From NCBI GenBank assembly GCA_947259095.1, contig CAMYLA010000068.1, positions 1 to 40,894 on the forward strand: a DNA stretch of 40,894 nt. Reading direction: 5' to 3'. Numbering within the stretch: position 1 is the stretch's first letter; each line of letters starts with the position of its first letter. Source of the stretch: an uncultured Acidimicrobiaceae bacterium (GTDB taxonomy: Bacteria; Actinomycetota; Acidimicrobiia; Acidimicrobiales; SZUA-35). The notes beneath the pieces are model-generated. The model did not search any database, was not told the origin of the DNA, and saw nothing but the letters and a program-made list of their open reading frames with translations. This document shows positions 1 to 8,529 of this stretch, piece after piece. The translations under genes and the position numbers were made by a program.

Positions 1-1
1 C

Positions 2-91
2 GTCGCCGGGGAGCGCGAGTTCCACGAAGAAGAGGAACACTCCGAAGAAGGTGAATCGTCGACGGTTGAAGGGGAGGGCGAGGGCGAGTGA
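2..91 (+). CDS. C-terminal fragment of an unknown protein
   Basis: The frame entering from the left edge is open for 29 codons and stops at TGA (89-91). It ends in an extremely acidic, Glu-rich tail (HEEEEHSEEGES..., ending EGEGEGE). No domain is visible, so the product cannot be named. It lies on the same strand as the oxidase genes, 71 bases before the coxB start chosen here, and could be the preceding member of that operon. The frame is read without a visible start, so its reality rests only on the absence of stops and on the strand. Confidence 0.4.
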   Translation, partial: VAGEREFHEEEEHSEEGESSTVEGEGEGE

Positions 92-162
92 CGAACAACC
101 ACCGCCGATCGACCGACGCGACTTGTCGTCACCCACGCCGAGAGGCAACGCTGGAAGGACAT

Positions 163-1491
163 ATGGGTTCTCGTTTCACCAAATCAAGTTCTGGGCGTCG
201 GGTGCGTCGTGGTCTCGGGAAGTTGTCGGCCGTCGGTCTTCTGGCCGTCCTGGCGGCAGCCTGCGCCGACGACAAGCCACTCAACATATTCGAACCCGCC
301 GGCCCTCAGGCGGAGCAGATCGACAACCTGATGACGTACATCTGGCCGATCATGGGCGTCATCTTCGTTCTCGTGTGTGGCGGGGCCATCGTCATCACCC
401 TGAAGAACCGGGTCAACCCCGACGAGTTGGACCCCGAGGATCTGCCGGCCCAGACCCATGGCAACACCACGGTCGAATTGGCCTGGACGATTGCCCCGGC
501 GGTGCTTCTGGCGGTCATCTGCATCCCCATGGTCCAGACCATCTGGGACCTCGAGGTTGACAACGACGAAGGTGAACCAGATGTGATGGTCATCGGCCAG
601 CAGTGGTGGTGGGAGTACCGCTACGACATCGACGGGGACGGCTTCTTCGTCGACGCCAACGAGGACGGCGTGGTCGATGACAAGGACCGCGAGCTCCCGC
701 TGGAGATCAGCCTCGACCCCGACGACGTGGTGACCGCAAACGAGCTGGTGATCCCGGCCGGCCAGCAGGTCGATCTGCTGTTGACCTCTCGGGACGTCAT
801 CCACTCGTTCTGGATCCCCCGGCTCAACGGCAAGCGCGACACCGTCCCCGGTCGTTGGCACACCTGGAGCCTCGAGGCCGATGAGCCTGGCAAATACACC
901 GGCTGGTGTACCGAGTACTGCGGTCTGTCCCACGCCAGGATGCGGATGTCGGCCATCGCACTCAGCGAAGAGGACTACGCCGAATGGCTGGCCAACCAGG
1001 CCACCCTGGCCGACGTCCCGACCGACGAGGATGCCCTGGCCGGCCGTGAGCTGTATTTGAACAACTGTCAGCGTTGCCATGTCATCAACGACGGTGACAT
1101 CGCCTACGGCGAGGACTACTTCTCGGAGATCGCTCTGGTGTCGAAGGCTGCGCCGAACCTGACCCACTTCGCCACCAGGAGCACCTTCGCCGGTGGCATC
1201 TTCGGCGTCTACGCCGGCGGTTCGAACGGTGGCCTCGACCCCAACGACGACAACCTCGAGCCAGACGACTACATCCAGCTGGCGGAGCTGTCAGAGAATC
1301 CGGAGACCCTCGACGACTACCGCCTCAATTCGGCCCAGCTCAAACGGTGGATCGCAAACGCACCGAGTCAGAAAGCCGCGGCCGCCGATCCGGCCCCCGA
1401 GACCGGGCTCGGGCGAGGCATGCCGGCCTTCACCGACCTTTCAGACACCCAACTCGACCAGATCGTCGCCTACCTGGCGACCCTCGACTAG
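163..1491 (+). CDS. ctaC: Cytochrome c oxidase subunit II with fused cytochrome c domain
   Basis: Accepts electrons from the quinol:cytochrome c branch and passes them through CuA to subunit I; membrane-anchored with its soluble part outside. The ATG at 163 follows a GGAAGGA ribosome site; an upstream GTG at 88 has no such site and would precede the signal peptide. Residues 1-34 look like a lipoprotein signal (basic start, hydrophobic core, LAAAC with Cys34). A membrane helix follows near residues 50-75, then the QQWWWEYRY signature. The CuA ligand set is present (C249-x-E251-x-C253-x3-H257-x2-M260). A C-terminal cytochrome c domain has CQRCH at 302-306 and a likely Met ligand at M420. A DxDGDG-type acidic insert lies between the aromatic motif and the CuA region. 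First gene of the ctaC-D-E-F run. Confidence 0.95.
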   Translation: MGSRFTKSSSGRRVRRGLGKLSAVGLLAVLAAACADDKPLNIFEPAGPQAEQIDNLMTYIWPIMGVIFVLVCGGAIVITLKNRVNPDELDPEDLPAQTHGNTTVELAWTIAPAVLLAVICIPMVQTIWDLEVDNDEGEPDVMVIGQQWWWEYRYDIDGDGFFVDANEDGVVDDKDRELPLEISLDPDDVVTANELVIPAGQQVDLLLTSRDVIHSFWIPRLNGKRDTVPGRWHTWSLEADEPGKYTGWCTEYCGLSHARMRMSAIALSEEDYAEWLANQATLADVPTDEDALAGRELYLNNCQRCHVINDGDIAYGEDYFSEIALVSKAAPNLTHFATRSTFAGGIFGVYAGGSNGGLDPNDDNLEPDDYIQLAELSENPETLDDYRLNSAQLKRWIANAPSQKAAAADPAPETGLGRGMPAFTDLSDTQLDQIVAYLATLD

Positions 1492-1500
1492 GAGCAGCCA

Positions 1501-3465
1501 ATGGCAATCATCGAGGATCCGCTCGCCCTGCCCTCCGGCCAGCCGGAGGTTGTGGAACGCCCCCTCGGGGCCTTCTCCCGCCCCCGTGAGGTCGGGTCCC
1601 TCAAGGACTGGTTGACCACGGTCGATCACAAGAAGATCGGGATCATGTACGGCGCTGCCGCCATGTTCTTCCTGGTGATCGGTGGCGTGGCGGCGCTGCT
1701 CATCCGGATCCAATTGGCAACGCCGAACAGCACGTTCCTCTCTGCCGATGCCTACAACCGGATCTTCACCATGCACGGCACGGTGATGATCTTCCTCGTG
1801 GTCATGCCCATCGGTGCCACCTTCGCCAACTTCTTGATGCCGCTCCAGGTCGGGGCGAGAGACGTGGCGTTCCCCCGGATCAATGCTTTCAGCTTCTGGG
1901 TCTTTTTCCTTGGCGGGCTGATGCTGAACACCAGCTGGTTCATCGGCGGTGGGGCCGCCAACGGTGGCTGGTTCAACTATGCCCCCAACAACGGCGTGCC
2001 CTACTCCCCTTCGGCCGGCATCGACTTCTGGACCATCGGCCTGCTGATCGTCGGTATCGGCTCGCTGACCGGCTCGATCAACCTGATCACCACCGTGCTG
2101 AACATGCGGGCCCCCGGCATGACGCTCATGAAGATGCCGGTCTTCGTGTGGATGACCCTGGTCACCCAGTTCCTGTTGCTGTTCGCCATCCCGGTGCTCA
2201 CCGTGGCCCAGATCCTCCTTGCCTCCGATCGACTGTTCGGCGCCAACTTCTTCAACGTCGAGCAGGGGGCCGATCCGCTGCTCTGGCAGCACCTGTTCTG
2301 GGTCTTCGGTCACCCCGAGGTGTATCTGATGATCCTGCCTGCTTTCGGCATCGTCTCCGAGGTCATCCCCACCTTCGCCCGCAAGCCGATCTTCGGCTAT
2401 CCGTTCATGGTGTTCTCCGGTATCGCCATCGGGTTCATGGGCTTCGGGGTGTGGGCCCACCACATGTTCGTGGCCGGCATCGGCCCGCTGTCGGTCACCG
2501 CCTTCAGCGTCGCCACCATGTTCATCGCCGTGCCCACCGGGGTGAAGATCCTCAACTGGGTGGCAACCCTTTGGGGCGGCAAACTGATCCTGAACACCGC
2601 CATGCTGTTCTCGATCGGCCTGGTCACCCAGTTCACCGTCGGCGGGCTTTCCGGTGTGTCGCACGCCATCGCCCCGTCCGACACCCAGCAGACCGACACC
2701 TACTACATCGTGGCCCACTTCCACTACGTGCTGTTCGGTGGTGCCCTGTTCGGTTTCATGGCCGGTTTCTACTTCTGGTGGCCGAAGGCGTTCGGCTACA
2801 AGCTCGGCGAGACCATGGGCAAGTGGAACTTCTGGCTGATGGTGATCGGCTTCAACCTCACCTTCGGCCCGATGCACATCCTCGGGCTTCAGGGCATGCC
2901 CCGCCGGATGCAGACCTACGACGATGCCATGGGTTTCAACCTGTGGAACATGGTCGCCACCTGGGGGTCGTTCATTTTGGCCATCGGCGTGATCCTGTTC
3001 CTGGTCAACATCGCAAAGAGCCACCTGGCCTGGCGGGCCGCCAACCGGCCCGATGTCGGCCCCGACCCGTGGGACGGCCGTACCATCGAATGGTCGATCC
3101 AGTCGCCGGCGCCAAATCACAACTACGACGAGGACGTCGTCGTAACCTCCCTCGACGATTTCTGGCATCGCAAGTACCAGCCGGATGAGGACGGCAAGCT
3201 GCGACGGGTCCACACCGGAGCGGAGTTGGCCCAACCGGGCGACCCCACCGGCGTGCACCTGCCCTCCCCGTCCTACTGGCCGATCCTCCTCGCCGCTTCG
3301 TTGCCGATCATCGGGTATGGCTTGATCTTCAACCTGTGGCTGGCTGTCCCCGGTGCCGTTCTGATGGTCATCTCGTTGTGGGGCTGGGCGTTGGAGCCGG
3401 CCGATGATCTCGATCCCGGTGACGATCATCATGATGATCACCGACCCGAATTGGAGACGGTCTGA
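1501..3465 (+). CDS. ctaD: Cytochrome c oxidase subunit I
   Basis: Catalytic heme-copper subunit that reduces oxygen and pumps protons. It starts 9 bases after ctaC behind GGAGCAG. About twelve hydrophobic segments are visible. Recognisable ligand motifs include TMHGT (H92, low-spin heme), the CuB His-Tyr pair in HPEVY (H271, Y275), the HH pair (H320-H321) and HFHYVLFGG for the heme ligands. At 654 residues it is longer than a minimal subunit I; the extra length is a C-terminal extension with two more hydrophobic stretches and a His/Asp-rich end (GDDHHDDH). Subunit III is not fused and follows as a separate gene. The long antisense frame beneath it is a high-GC artefact. Confidence 0.97.
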   Translation: MAIIEDPLALPSGQPEVVERPLGAFSRPREVGSLKDWLTTVDHKKIGIMYGAAAMFFLVIGGVAALLIRIQLATPNSTFLSADAYNRIFTMHGTVMIFLVVMPIGATFANFLMPLQVGARDVAFPRINAFSFWVFFLGGLMLNTSWFIGGGAANGGWFNYAPNNGVPYSPSAGIDFWTIGLLIVGIGSLTGSINLITTVLNMRAPGMTLMKMPVFVWMTLVTQFLLLFAIPVLTVAQILLASDRLFGANFFNVEQGADPLLWQHLFWVFGHPEVYLMILPAFGIVSEVIPTFARKPIFGYPFMVFSGIAIGFMGFGVWAHHMFVAGIGPLSVTAFSVATMFIAVPTGVKILNWVATLWGGKLILNTAMLFSIGLVTQFTVGGLSGVSHAIAPSDTQQTDTYYIVAHFHYVLFGGALFGFMAGFYFWWPKAFGYKLGETMGKWNFWLMVIGFNLTFGPMHILGLQGMPRRMQTYDDAMGFNLWNMVATWGSFILAIGVILFLVNIAKSHLAWRAANRPDVGPDPWDGRTIEWSIQSPAPNHNYDEDVVVTSLDDFWHRKYQPDEDGKLRRVHTGAELAQPGDPTGVHLPSPSYWPILLAASLPIIGYGLIFNLWLAVPGAVLMVISLWGWALEPADDLDPGDDHHDDHRPELETV

Positions 3466-3493
3466 TGAGGTCGCAGCCAGGAAGGATGTCCCA

Positions 3494-4252
3494 ATGACGG
3501 ATGTGGCCGATCGGCCCGCAGACGCCGAAGATGCTGCGGCCGCCGCCGCCGTTGTCGAGCAGGGCGGAGATGTAGGCGCTCACGACGATCACGGCCATGG
3601 GGAGCACCCGTCCAGTCTCGGCCTGTCGAACATGAAGCTGGCGATGTGGGTCTTCCTCGCGTCGGAATGTCTGCTCTTCGGGGCCCTCATCTCCAGCTAT
3701 TTGATCTCCACGGCCCGGTTCATACAGGAAGTGGTGGCCGGCAACCCCATTGTGCTCGGCACACTCCTGGCCGACGGCATGTCGGAAGAGTTGATCGGCG
3801 AGTTCATCGAGGCCAACTCGGTCGAGCCGATGTGGGACATCCCGTTCACGTCGGGCTCGTCGTTCATCCTGTTGATGAGTTCACTGACCATGGTGCTGGC
3901 CCTCAAGGCGGTCAGCGAGGCCGACTACAGGAATTCCCGGGTCTGGTTGGCGGCAACCGCGTTGCTCGGCACCACCTTCATCGCCGGCCAGGTCTACGAG
4001 TTCACCGCGTTCTACCGTGAGGGCCTGAGCTACGACGGCACCCTGTTCGGTTCGGCGTTCTTCACCCTGACCGGATTCCATGGGATCCATGTCACCGGCG
4101 GCATCATCATGCTGATGTCGCTGCTGGTGTTGTCGTTCCGTGGCAAGCTCCGACAGGACCGTGCGGAAACGGTCGAGCTGGTCGGCCTGTATTGGCACTT
4201 CGTCGACATCGTGTGGGTGCTCATCTTCACGATCGTCTATCTGATTCCGTAG
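3494..4252 (+). CDS. ctaE: Cytochrome c oxidase subunit III
   Basis: Membrane subunit that stabilises the oxidase core. The ATG at 3494 is chosen because GGAAGGA lies about 8 bases upstream; the open frame extends back to 3404 but that would overlap ctaD. The product has 252 residues. An Ala/Asp/His-rich cytoplasmic N-terminus (GAHDDHGHGEH) precedes the first helix (LAMWVFLASECLLFGALISSYL). The C-terminal signature GFHGIHVTGGIIML and the ending LYWHFVDIVWVLIFTIVYLIP are typical of the family. It lies between ctaD and ctaF in one operon. Confidence 0.95.
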   Translation: MTDVADRPADAEDAAAAAAVVEQGGDVGAHDDHGHGEHPSSLGLSNMKLAMWVFLASECLLFGALISSYLISTARFIQEVVAGNPIVLGTLLADGMSEELIGEFIEANSVEPMWDIPFTSGSSFILLMSSLTMVLALKAVSEADYRNSRVWLAATALLGTTFIAGQVYEFTAFYREGLSYDGTLFGSAFFTLTGFHGIHVTGGIIMLMSLLVLSFRGKLRQDRAETVELVGLYWHFVDIVWVLIFTIVYLIP

Positions 4253-4265
4253 GGAGATCGCTGGG

Positions 4266-4598
4266 ATGTCCGAGTCAACGATGAGTGAAGCCGGCGCCGT
4301 CAGCGCCCACGATGAGCCGTCCGAGCTCCAGTACTGGGTGGTGTTCGTTGCCCTTGCGGTGCTGACTGCCGTCGAGATCGCATGGTCGTACACCGGCCTC
4401 GAAGGGGCGGCGCTGGTTGTGCCGTTGATCATCATGATGATCATCAAGTTCTTCCTGGTCGCCGGGGCCTTCATGCATCTCTATTTCGACCTGAAGGTCG
4501 TCAACGGTCGGCTCTTCACCTGGGCGTTTTTTGGGGCGGTGGTGCTGGCGATCGCGGTGTACGGCGCCGTCGTTGCGGCGTTCAGGTTTCAGGTCTAG
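4266..4598 (+). CDS. ctaF: Cytochrome c oxidase subunit IV (prokaryotic)
   Basis: Small accessory membrane subunit of the caa3-type oxidase. It has 110 residues with three hydrophobic segments: WVVFVALAVLTAVEIAWSY, VVPLIIMMIIKFFLVAGAF followed by MHLYFDLK, and AFFGAVVLAIAVYGAVVAAF. The KFFLVAGAFMHLYFD stretch is the recognisable family signature. It starts 13 bases after ctaE with a weak GGGAG site. Gene order ctaC-D-E-F is the classic actinobacterial and Bacillus arrangement, which supports the call more than the sequence of this divergent family does. Confidence 0.88.
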   Translation: MSESTMSEAGAVSAHDEPSELQYWVVFVALAVLTAVEIAWSYTGLEGAALVVPLIIMMIIKFFLVAGAFMHLYFDLKVVNGRLFTWAFFGAVVLAIAVYGAVVAAFRFQV

Positions 4599-4784
4599 CG
4601 CTTCGGGATCCGTTGCGCTTCGGGCCGGCGACTCCTTGTCGCCAGCCTCATCAAAAAAAGTTCGACGAAGAGAATCGGCTTGAATGATGATCGCCTTCCC
4701 CAACCGCAGCAGCCAACCGGCGAGGTCGTGGCAGCAAGCCAGACGAATCGATGACGGCCGGCGAGATCCGGAGCCGGCGCAACG

Positions 4785-5795
4785 ATGACATTGGCGCTTG
4801 ATGTCCCGTGGGAATGGCATGCCGAGGTGTGGGTCCTGATCGCCGGGGTGGTGGCGCTCGGCGGCTACACCGCAAAGGTGGTGCAACCAAAGGCGGTCGC
4901 CGCCGGCTACGAACCGATCACCCGAGCCCAGAAGACGTGGTTCGTACTGGCCGTGGCCGGTATGTGGGCGGTCTCCGATTGGCCGGTTCATGAGATCGCC
5001 GAGCAGTATCTCTACTTCGTCCACATGTTCCAGCACCTGTTCCTGTCGATGTTGGTGCCTGCGATGTTCGTCCTCGCCACCCCCCGTTGGTTGTTGGAGC
5101 TGGTGATCGGCAAGGACACCCGGGCCTGGCGATTCCTCCGCACCGGCTCCAAGCCCCTGGTTGCCGGGTTGACCTTCAACGCATTGACCCTGCTCCTGCA
5201 CTGGTCGCGCCTGGTTCAACTCTCGTTCGACAATGGCGCGGCCCACTTCGCACTCCACCTGATGGTCTTCTCCTCCGGTCTGCTGATGTGGATGCCCGTC
5301 TGCGGGCCGATCCGGGAGTGGCGATTGAGCCCGATGGGCCAGTGCTTCTACCTGTTCGCCATGTCGATCGTGCCGACCGTGCCCGGTGGCTGGTTGGTCT
5401 TCGCCGAAGACGTGGTCTATCGCCACTACGACACCCCGCAGCGCCTCTGGGGCGTCGGCGTGCTGACCGATCAGCAGGCGGCCGGGGTTGTCATGAAACT
5501 GGTGGGCGGCTTCTTCCTCTGGGCGGTCATCTTCGTCATCTTCACCCGGTGGGCTCATCGGGAGATGGCCTCCGACGAAAAACGGCGAACTGAGCGGCAA
5601 CAGGCTGCGCGGGGCCGGGCCAAGCAGGGCTCGGACGCCGAACCATCTCTCGAGGGTCCCGAGGCGGTCGGGCTGTCACCGGCGGCCTCGTCGGCAGCCG
5701 CCCCGGCCACGTCTGAGGAGCGGGCTGGCGTCCTGACCTTCGAGGATGTCCGTCGCCAGTTCGACAACAACCCGCCCCCCGACCACGAGCACTGA
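4785..5795 (+). CDS. ctaG: Cytochrome c oxidase assembly factor, CtaG family
   Basis: Multi-pass membrane protein of the caa3_CtaG family, needed to assemble the copper centre of the oxidase. The 336-residue product has about seven hydrophobic segments with the family's His/Trp-rich motifs (HMFQHLFLSMLVPAMFVLATP, LTFNALTLLLHWSR, LMVFSSGLLMWMPVCGP). A hydrophilic C-terminal tail rich in Ala, Glu and Arg follows from about residue 265. It is separated from ctaF by 186 bases that hold a small inverted repeat (GGCGAC/GTCGCC, 4627-4643) and an A-run. pdxH follows after 10 bases, so the two are probably cotranscribed. Confidence 0.9.
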   Translation: MTLALDVPWEWHAEVWVLIAGVVALGGYTAKVVQPKAVAAGYEPITRAQKTWFVLAVAGMWAVSDWPVHEIAEQYLYFVHMFQHLFLSMLVPAMFVLATPRWLLELVIGKDTRAWRFLRTGSKPLVAGLTFNALTLLLHWSRLVQLSFDNGAAHFALHLMVFSSGLLMWMPVCGPIREWRLSPMGQCFYLFAMSIVPTVPGGWLVFAEDVVYRHYDTPQRLWGVGVLTDQQAAGVVMKLVGGFFLWAVIFVIFTRWAHREMASDEKRRTERQQAARGRAKQGSDAEPSLEGPEAVGLSPAASSAAAPATSEERAGVLTFEDVRRQFDNNPPPDHEH

Positions 5796-5805
5796 CAGAG
5801 GCACC

Positions 5806-6447
5806 ATGGATCTGGCCAAGATGCGGTTGGAGTACGAGACGGCCGGCCTGGCCGAGGCCGACGTCGCCGGCGATCCGTTCCAGCAGTTCGAGGTGTGGCT
5901 GGCGGCGGCGGTGGCGGCCGAGATCCACGAGCCGAATGCGATGGTGGTGTCCACGGTCGACGGCCAGGGCCGACCGTGGAGTCGCTACGTCCTGCTGAAG
6001 GGGGTCGACAGCCGTGGCTTCGACTTCTTCACCAACTACGAGAGCAACAAGTCGAGCCATCTGGCCGATCGGCCCCAGGGCGCCATCACCTTCGGCTGGC
6101 TCGAATTGCATCGCCAGGTCAACATTGCGGGCCCGGTTGAGCGGCTCGACGATGCCGAATCCGACCGGTACTGGGCGGTGCGGACCCGCGGATCGCAGCT
6201 CGGGGGATGGGCATCGGCTCAGAGCTCGGTGTTGCCGAGCCGGGACCAGCTGATGGCCAGATACGACGAGATCGACAAACGATTTCCGAACGAGGTTCCC
6301 CGGCCACCTCACTGGGGCGGCTGGCGGGTGGTCCCCCATACGGTGGAGTTCTGGCAGGGCCGGCCGAACCGGCTCCACGATCGGCTTCGCTACCTCCGGT
6401 CGGAATCGCACGATCAAGGATGGGAGCTTCTCCGGCTCTCCCCCTGA
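5806..6447 (+). CDS. pdxH: Pyridoxamine 5'-phosphate oxidase
   Basis: FMN enzyme that oxidises pyridoxamine or pyridoxine 5'-phosphate to pyridoxal 5'-phosphate in the cytoplasm. It has 213 residues from the ATG at 5806, which follows ACAGAGG and the ctaG stop; the open frame extends back into ctaG and is not used. Visible family features are MVVSTVDGQGRPWSRYVLLKG near the N-terminus, FFTNYESNKSSHL (FMN contact), RQVNIAGPVERL, the SxxS block GGWASAQSSVL, and the C-terminal signature VEFWQGRPNRLHDR, which matches the PdxH pattern. Its position behind ctaG is probably incidental cotranscription. Confidence 0.95.
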   Translation: MDLAKMRLEYETAGLAEADVAGDPFQQFEVWLAAAVAAEIHEPNAMVVSTVDGQGRPWSRYVLLKGVDSRGFDFFTNYESNKSSHLADRPQGAITFGWLELHRQVNIAGPVERLDDAESDRYWAVRTRGSQLGGWASAQSSVLPSRDQLMARYDEIDKRFPNEVPRPPHWGGWRVVPHTVEFWQGRPNRLHDRLRYLRSESHDQGWELLRLSP

Positions 6448-6511
6448 TCCGGAGCGCCGGGGTGCTTCTTGGGGTCCGCCCCTGCCGGGCCGGGCGGCGA
6501 GGGGCCTGCCG

Positions 6512-7450
6512 TCAGCGGTCGGCGACGGCGGGGATGAGATCGGAGCCGGCCATCGACACGTGATCGAGGTCCCCCAGGTCGAGGACCTGGAGGTACATCC
6601 GTTCAATGCCCTGGTCGGCGTAGTTGCCGAGCCGATCGATGACCTCTTCAACGACGCCGGCCGCGCCGGCTCCTCGCAGTTCGTCCGGCGATCGACCGAT
6701 GGCGTCCGCTCGGCGGCGGATCTCGGCCTCGCTGCCCCCGACGCACAGCACCAGCGCAGCCGACTTGACGACCTCGCCCGGGTTGCGGCCGATGGCCTCG
6801 CATGCCGCATCGACCCTGTCGATGGCCGGGCCTATCTGCTCGATCGGGGTGAACGGCAGGTTGAACTCCGAGGCGTGGCGGGCGGCCAGCACCGGTGTTC
6901 GTTTCGGGCCCCGACCGCCGATGATGATCGGCGGTCCCGGCTTCTGGACCGGTTTTGGAAGGGCCGGCGAATCGACGAACTGGTGGAATGTGCCGTCGTG
7001 GCTGTAGGTCTCCCCCTCCCGTGTCGACCACAGGCCCCTGATCTGCTCCAGAGATTCCTCGTAGCGGTCGAAGCGGTCCCCCAGGGGCGGGAACTCGAGG
7101 CCGTAGGCGGTGTGTTCGGCTTCGTACCATCCGGCGCCGAAGCCGAGCTCGACCCGGCCGCCGCTCATGGCGTCGACCTGGGCCACTGCGATGGCCAGCG
7201 GGCCCGGTCGGTAGAACGTCACCGGGCTCACCAGGGTGCCGAGGCGGATCGTCCTGGTCTCCCTGGCCAGACCGGCCAGGGTCACCCAGGCGTGGCTCGG
7301 GCCGGGAAATCCGGAGACGTCACCCATCTTGAGGTAGTGGTCCGACCGGAAGAACCCGCTGAATCCCGCCGACTCGCTGGTCAGGGCGACGGCCAGCAGG
7401 TCCTCATAGCTTGCGCCCTGCTGCGGTTCGGTGAAGATGCGTAGGTCCAC
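6512..7450 (-). CDS. LLM-class F420-dependent oxidoreductase
   Basis: A luciferase-like (beta/alpha)8 barrel enzyme that probably uses reduced F420, a cofactor common in actinobacteria. It has 312 residues and starts MDLRIFTEPQQGASYEDLL. Family motifs include FFRSDHYLK, IRLGTLVSPVTFYRPGPLA, QVDAMSGGRVELGFGAGWYEAEH and the RFDRYEESLEQIRGLW segment. The substrate cannot be read from sequence. It is convergent with pdxH and apparently monocistronic. FMN instead of F420 cannot be excluded. Confidence 0.88.
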   Translation of the reverse strand: MDLRIFTEPQQGASYEDLLAVALTSESAGFSGFFRSDHYLKMGDVSGFPGPSHAWVTLAGLARETRTIRLGTLVSPVTFYRPGPLAIAVAQVDAMSGGRVELGFGAGWYEAEHTAYGLEFPPLGDRFDRYEESLEQIRGLWSTREGETYSHDGTFHQFVDSPALPKPVQKPGPPIIIGGRGPKRTPVLAARHASEFNLPFTPIEQIGPAIDRVDAACEAIGRNPGEVVKSAALVLCVGGSEAEIRRRADAIGRSPDELRGAGAAGVVEEVIDRLGNYADQGIERMYLQVLDLGDLDHVSMAGSDLIPAVADR

Positions 7451-7680
7451 GGTCGCACACTAGCTCACCGTTCGGACGGCACGTCCAGAGCGCCGGCCCC
7501 ACCCGGTCACCGCCGGCCGAGGTGACCGTGGCGCCCAGTCACCGCAAGCGACGCCACCGCGGGGGAGGTGCGCAGGCGAGCTGATCGCAGGCGAGGTCAC
7601 GCCCGATCGATTCTCGTATCAGGCCACCGGTGGTTCGGTCCTACCCCCGAGGCGGAGGTTTTCACGATGGAGGGTCTGTG

Positions 7681-8529
7681 ATGAGCAAGGTCAATCGGAT
7701 TATGGTGCCGATGGTGGTGTTGGCGTTTCTCGACCTGTTCGCAGTCGGCCTGGCCATCCGCACCGGTGCGGCCGGTCCCGGCGGTCCGGGCGGTGGCAAT
7801 CTCGACTCGGTTGGCGTGGATGCCGGAACCGGCGTCGGCGGGGGCGAACTCGGGGTCGGCGGTTCCGAGCGCGGCGAGGGGTCGGGGCGGGCCACCATGT
7901 TCGGTGTCGCCACAGGATCGACCACCCGGACCCAAGGCGGTTCGGCTCGGCGACCGTCGGGTCGGGTTACGAGCCCGGCCGCCCCCGGCTTGCGCAACGG
8001 CGCCTCCGAGACCGGCCCCACGGGCCAGGCGACGGCCGACGCCGACACGACCGGGGCGGGTTCCGACCTCGCAGCCGGTTCGGGAACCGGTGGCGGCGAC
8101 CCCGGTGGTGGGGGAGATCCGGGAACCGGGACCGGCGATGGTGAACCCGGTGGTGCCGGAGATCCGGGGCCCGGTGGTGGTCCCGTCCTTGCGATCGGGC
8201 CGATCGTGACCATCGATCCCGACAGCCTCAACCCGACCATACCGATGACGCCGCCATCGATCGTCGTGCCGCCGACCGAGCCCACCGAGCCGACCGAGCC
8301 GACCGAGCCGACCGAGCCGACCGAGCCGACCGAGCCGACCGAGCCGACCGAGCCCTCGGTCACCCCCCCGGTGGTGCCGACCATCAGTGTGCCGGGGCCG
8401 ACGATCTCGTTGCCAATCCCGCTGCCGACGATCGAAACCATCCCGGGACCGCTGCCGTCGTTGCCGTCGTTTCTTCCATCGCTGCCGACGGTTCCCCGGG
8501 AAGCGATCGTGCCCGTTCCGCTCAACTAG
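7681..8529 (+). CDS. Exported or membrane-anchored low-complexity Pro/Thr/Glu repeat protein
   Basis: Not recognised as a family. The 282-residue product starts at the ATG at 7681 behind GGAGGG; an in-frame GTG at 7630 is less likely. Residues 1-25 (MSKVNRIMVPMVVLAFLDLF...) form a signal peptide or signal anchor. The rest is Gly-, Pro-, Thr- and Ser-rich without predicted globular structure: a Gly-rich zone, then nine tandem Pro-Thr-Glu units encoded by a 9-bp repeat, then a Pro/Ile/Leu-rich tail (PLPSLPSFLPSLP). Such a rigid extended stalk suggests a periplasmic or cell-envelope spacer. Its stop shares a CTAG with the stop of the convergent gene, so the two coding regions overlap by 4 bases. 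Confidence 0.7.
   Translation: MSKVNRIMVPMVVLAFLDLFAVGLAIRTGAAGPGGPGGGNLDSVGVDAGTGVGGGELGVGGSERGEGSGRATMFGVATGSTTRTQGGSARRPSGRVTSPAAPGLRNGASETGPTGQATADADTTGAGSDLAAGSGTGGGDPGGGGDPGTGTGDGEPGGAGDPGPGGGPVLAIGPIVTIDPDSLNPTIPMTPPSIVVPPTEPTEPTEPTEPTEPTEPTEPTEPTEPSVTPPVVPTISVPGPTISLPIPLPTIETIPGPLPSLPSFLPSLPTVPREAIVPVPLN
8272..8352 (+). repeat. Nine tandem 9-bp units coding Pro-Thr-Glu
   Basis: Nine consecutive copies of CCGACCGAG (the second has CCC for CCG) encode nine Pro-Thr-Glu triplets. The near identity at DNA level, including third positions, indicates recent expansion by slippage or unequal recombination. The copy number may vary between strains. Confidence 0.95.

Noticed and set aside
1441..3441. 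666-codon antisense frame under ctaD
   Set aside because: Composition is His/Asp/Gly/Arg-rich and typical of the shadow of a high-GC gene; ctaD itself is certain.
4627..4643. GGCGAC/GTCGCC hairpin as a ctaF terminator
   Set aside because: Only 6 bp and followed by an A-run rather than T on the plus strand; too weak to call.
7451..7680. Gene or RNA in the 230-base gap after the LLM gene
   Set aside because: No open frame with a ribosome site and no stable hairpin with a T-run; I see nothing there except the ribosome site of the next gene.
8272..8352. CRISPR-like repeat array
   Set aside because: Units are 9 bp, contiguous without spacers, and in frame with a protein.
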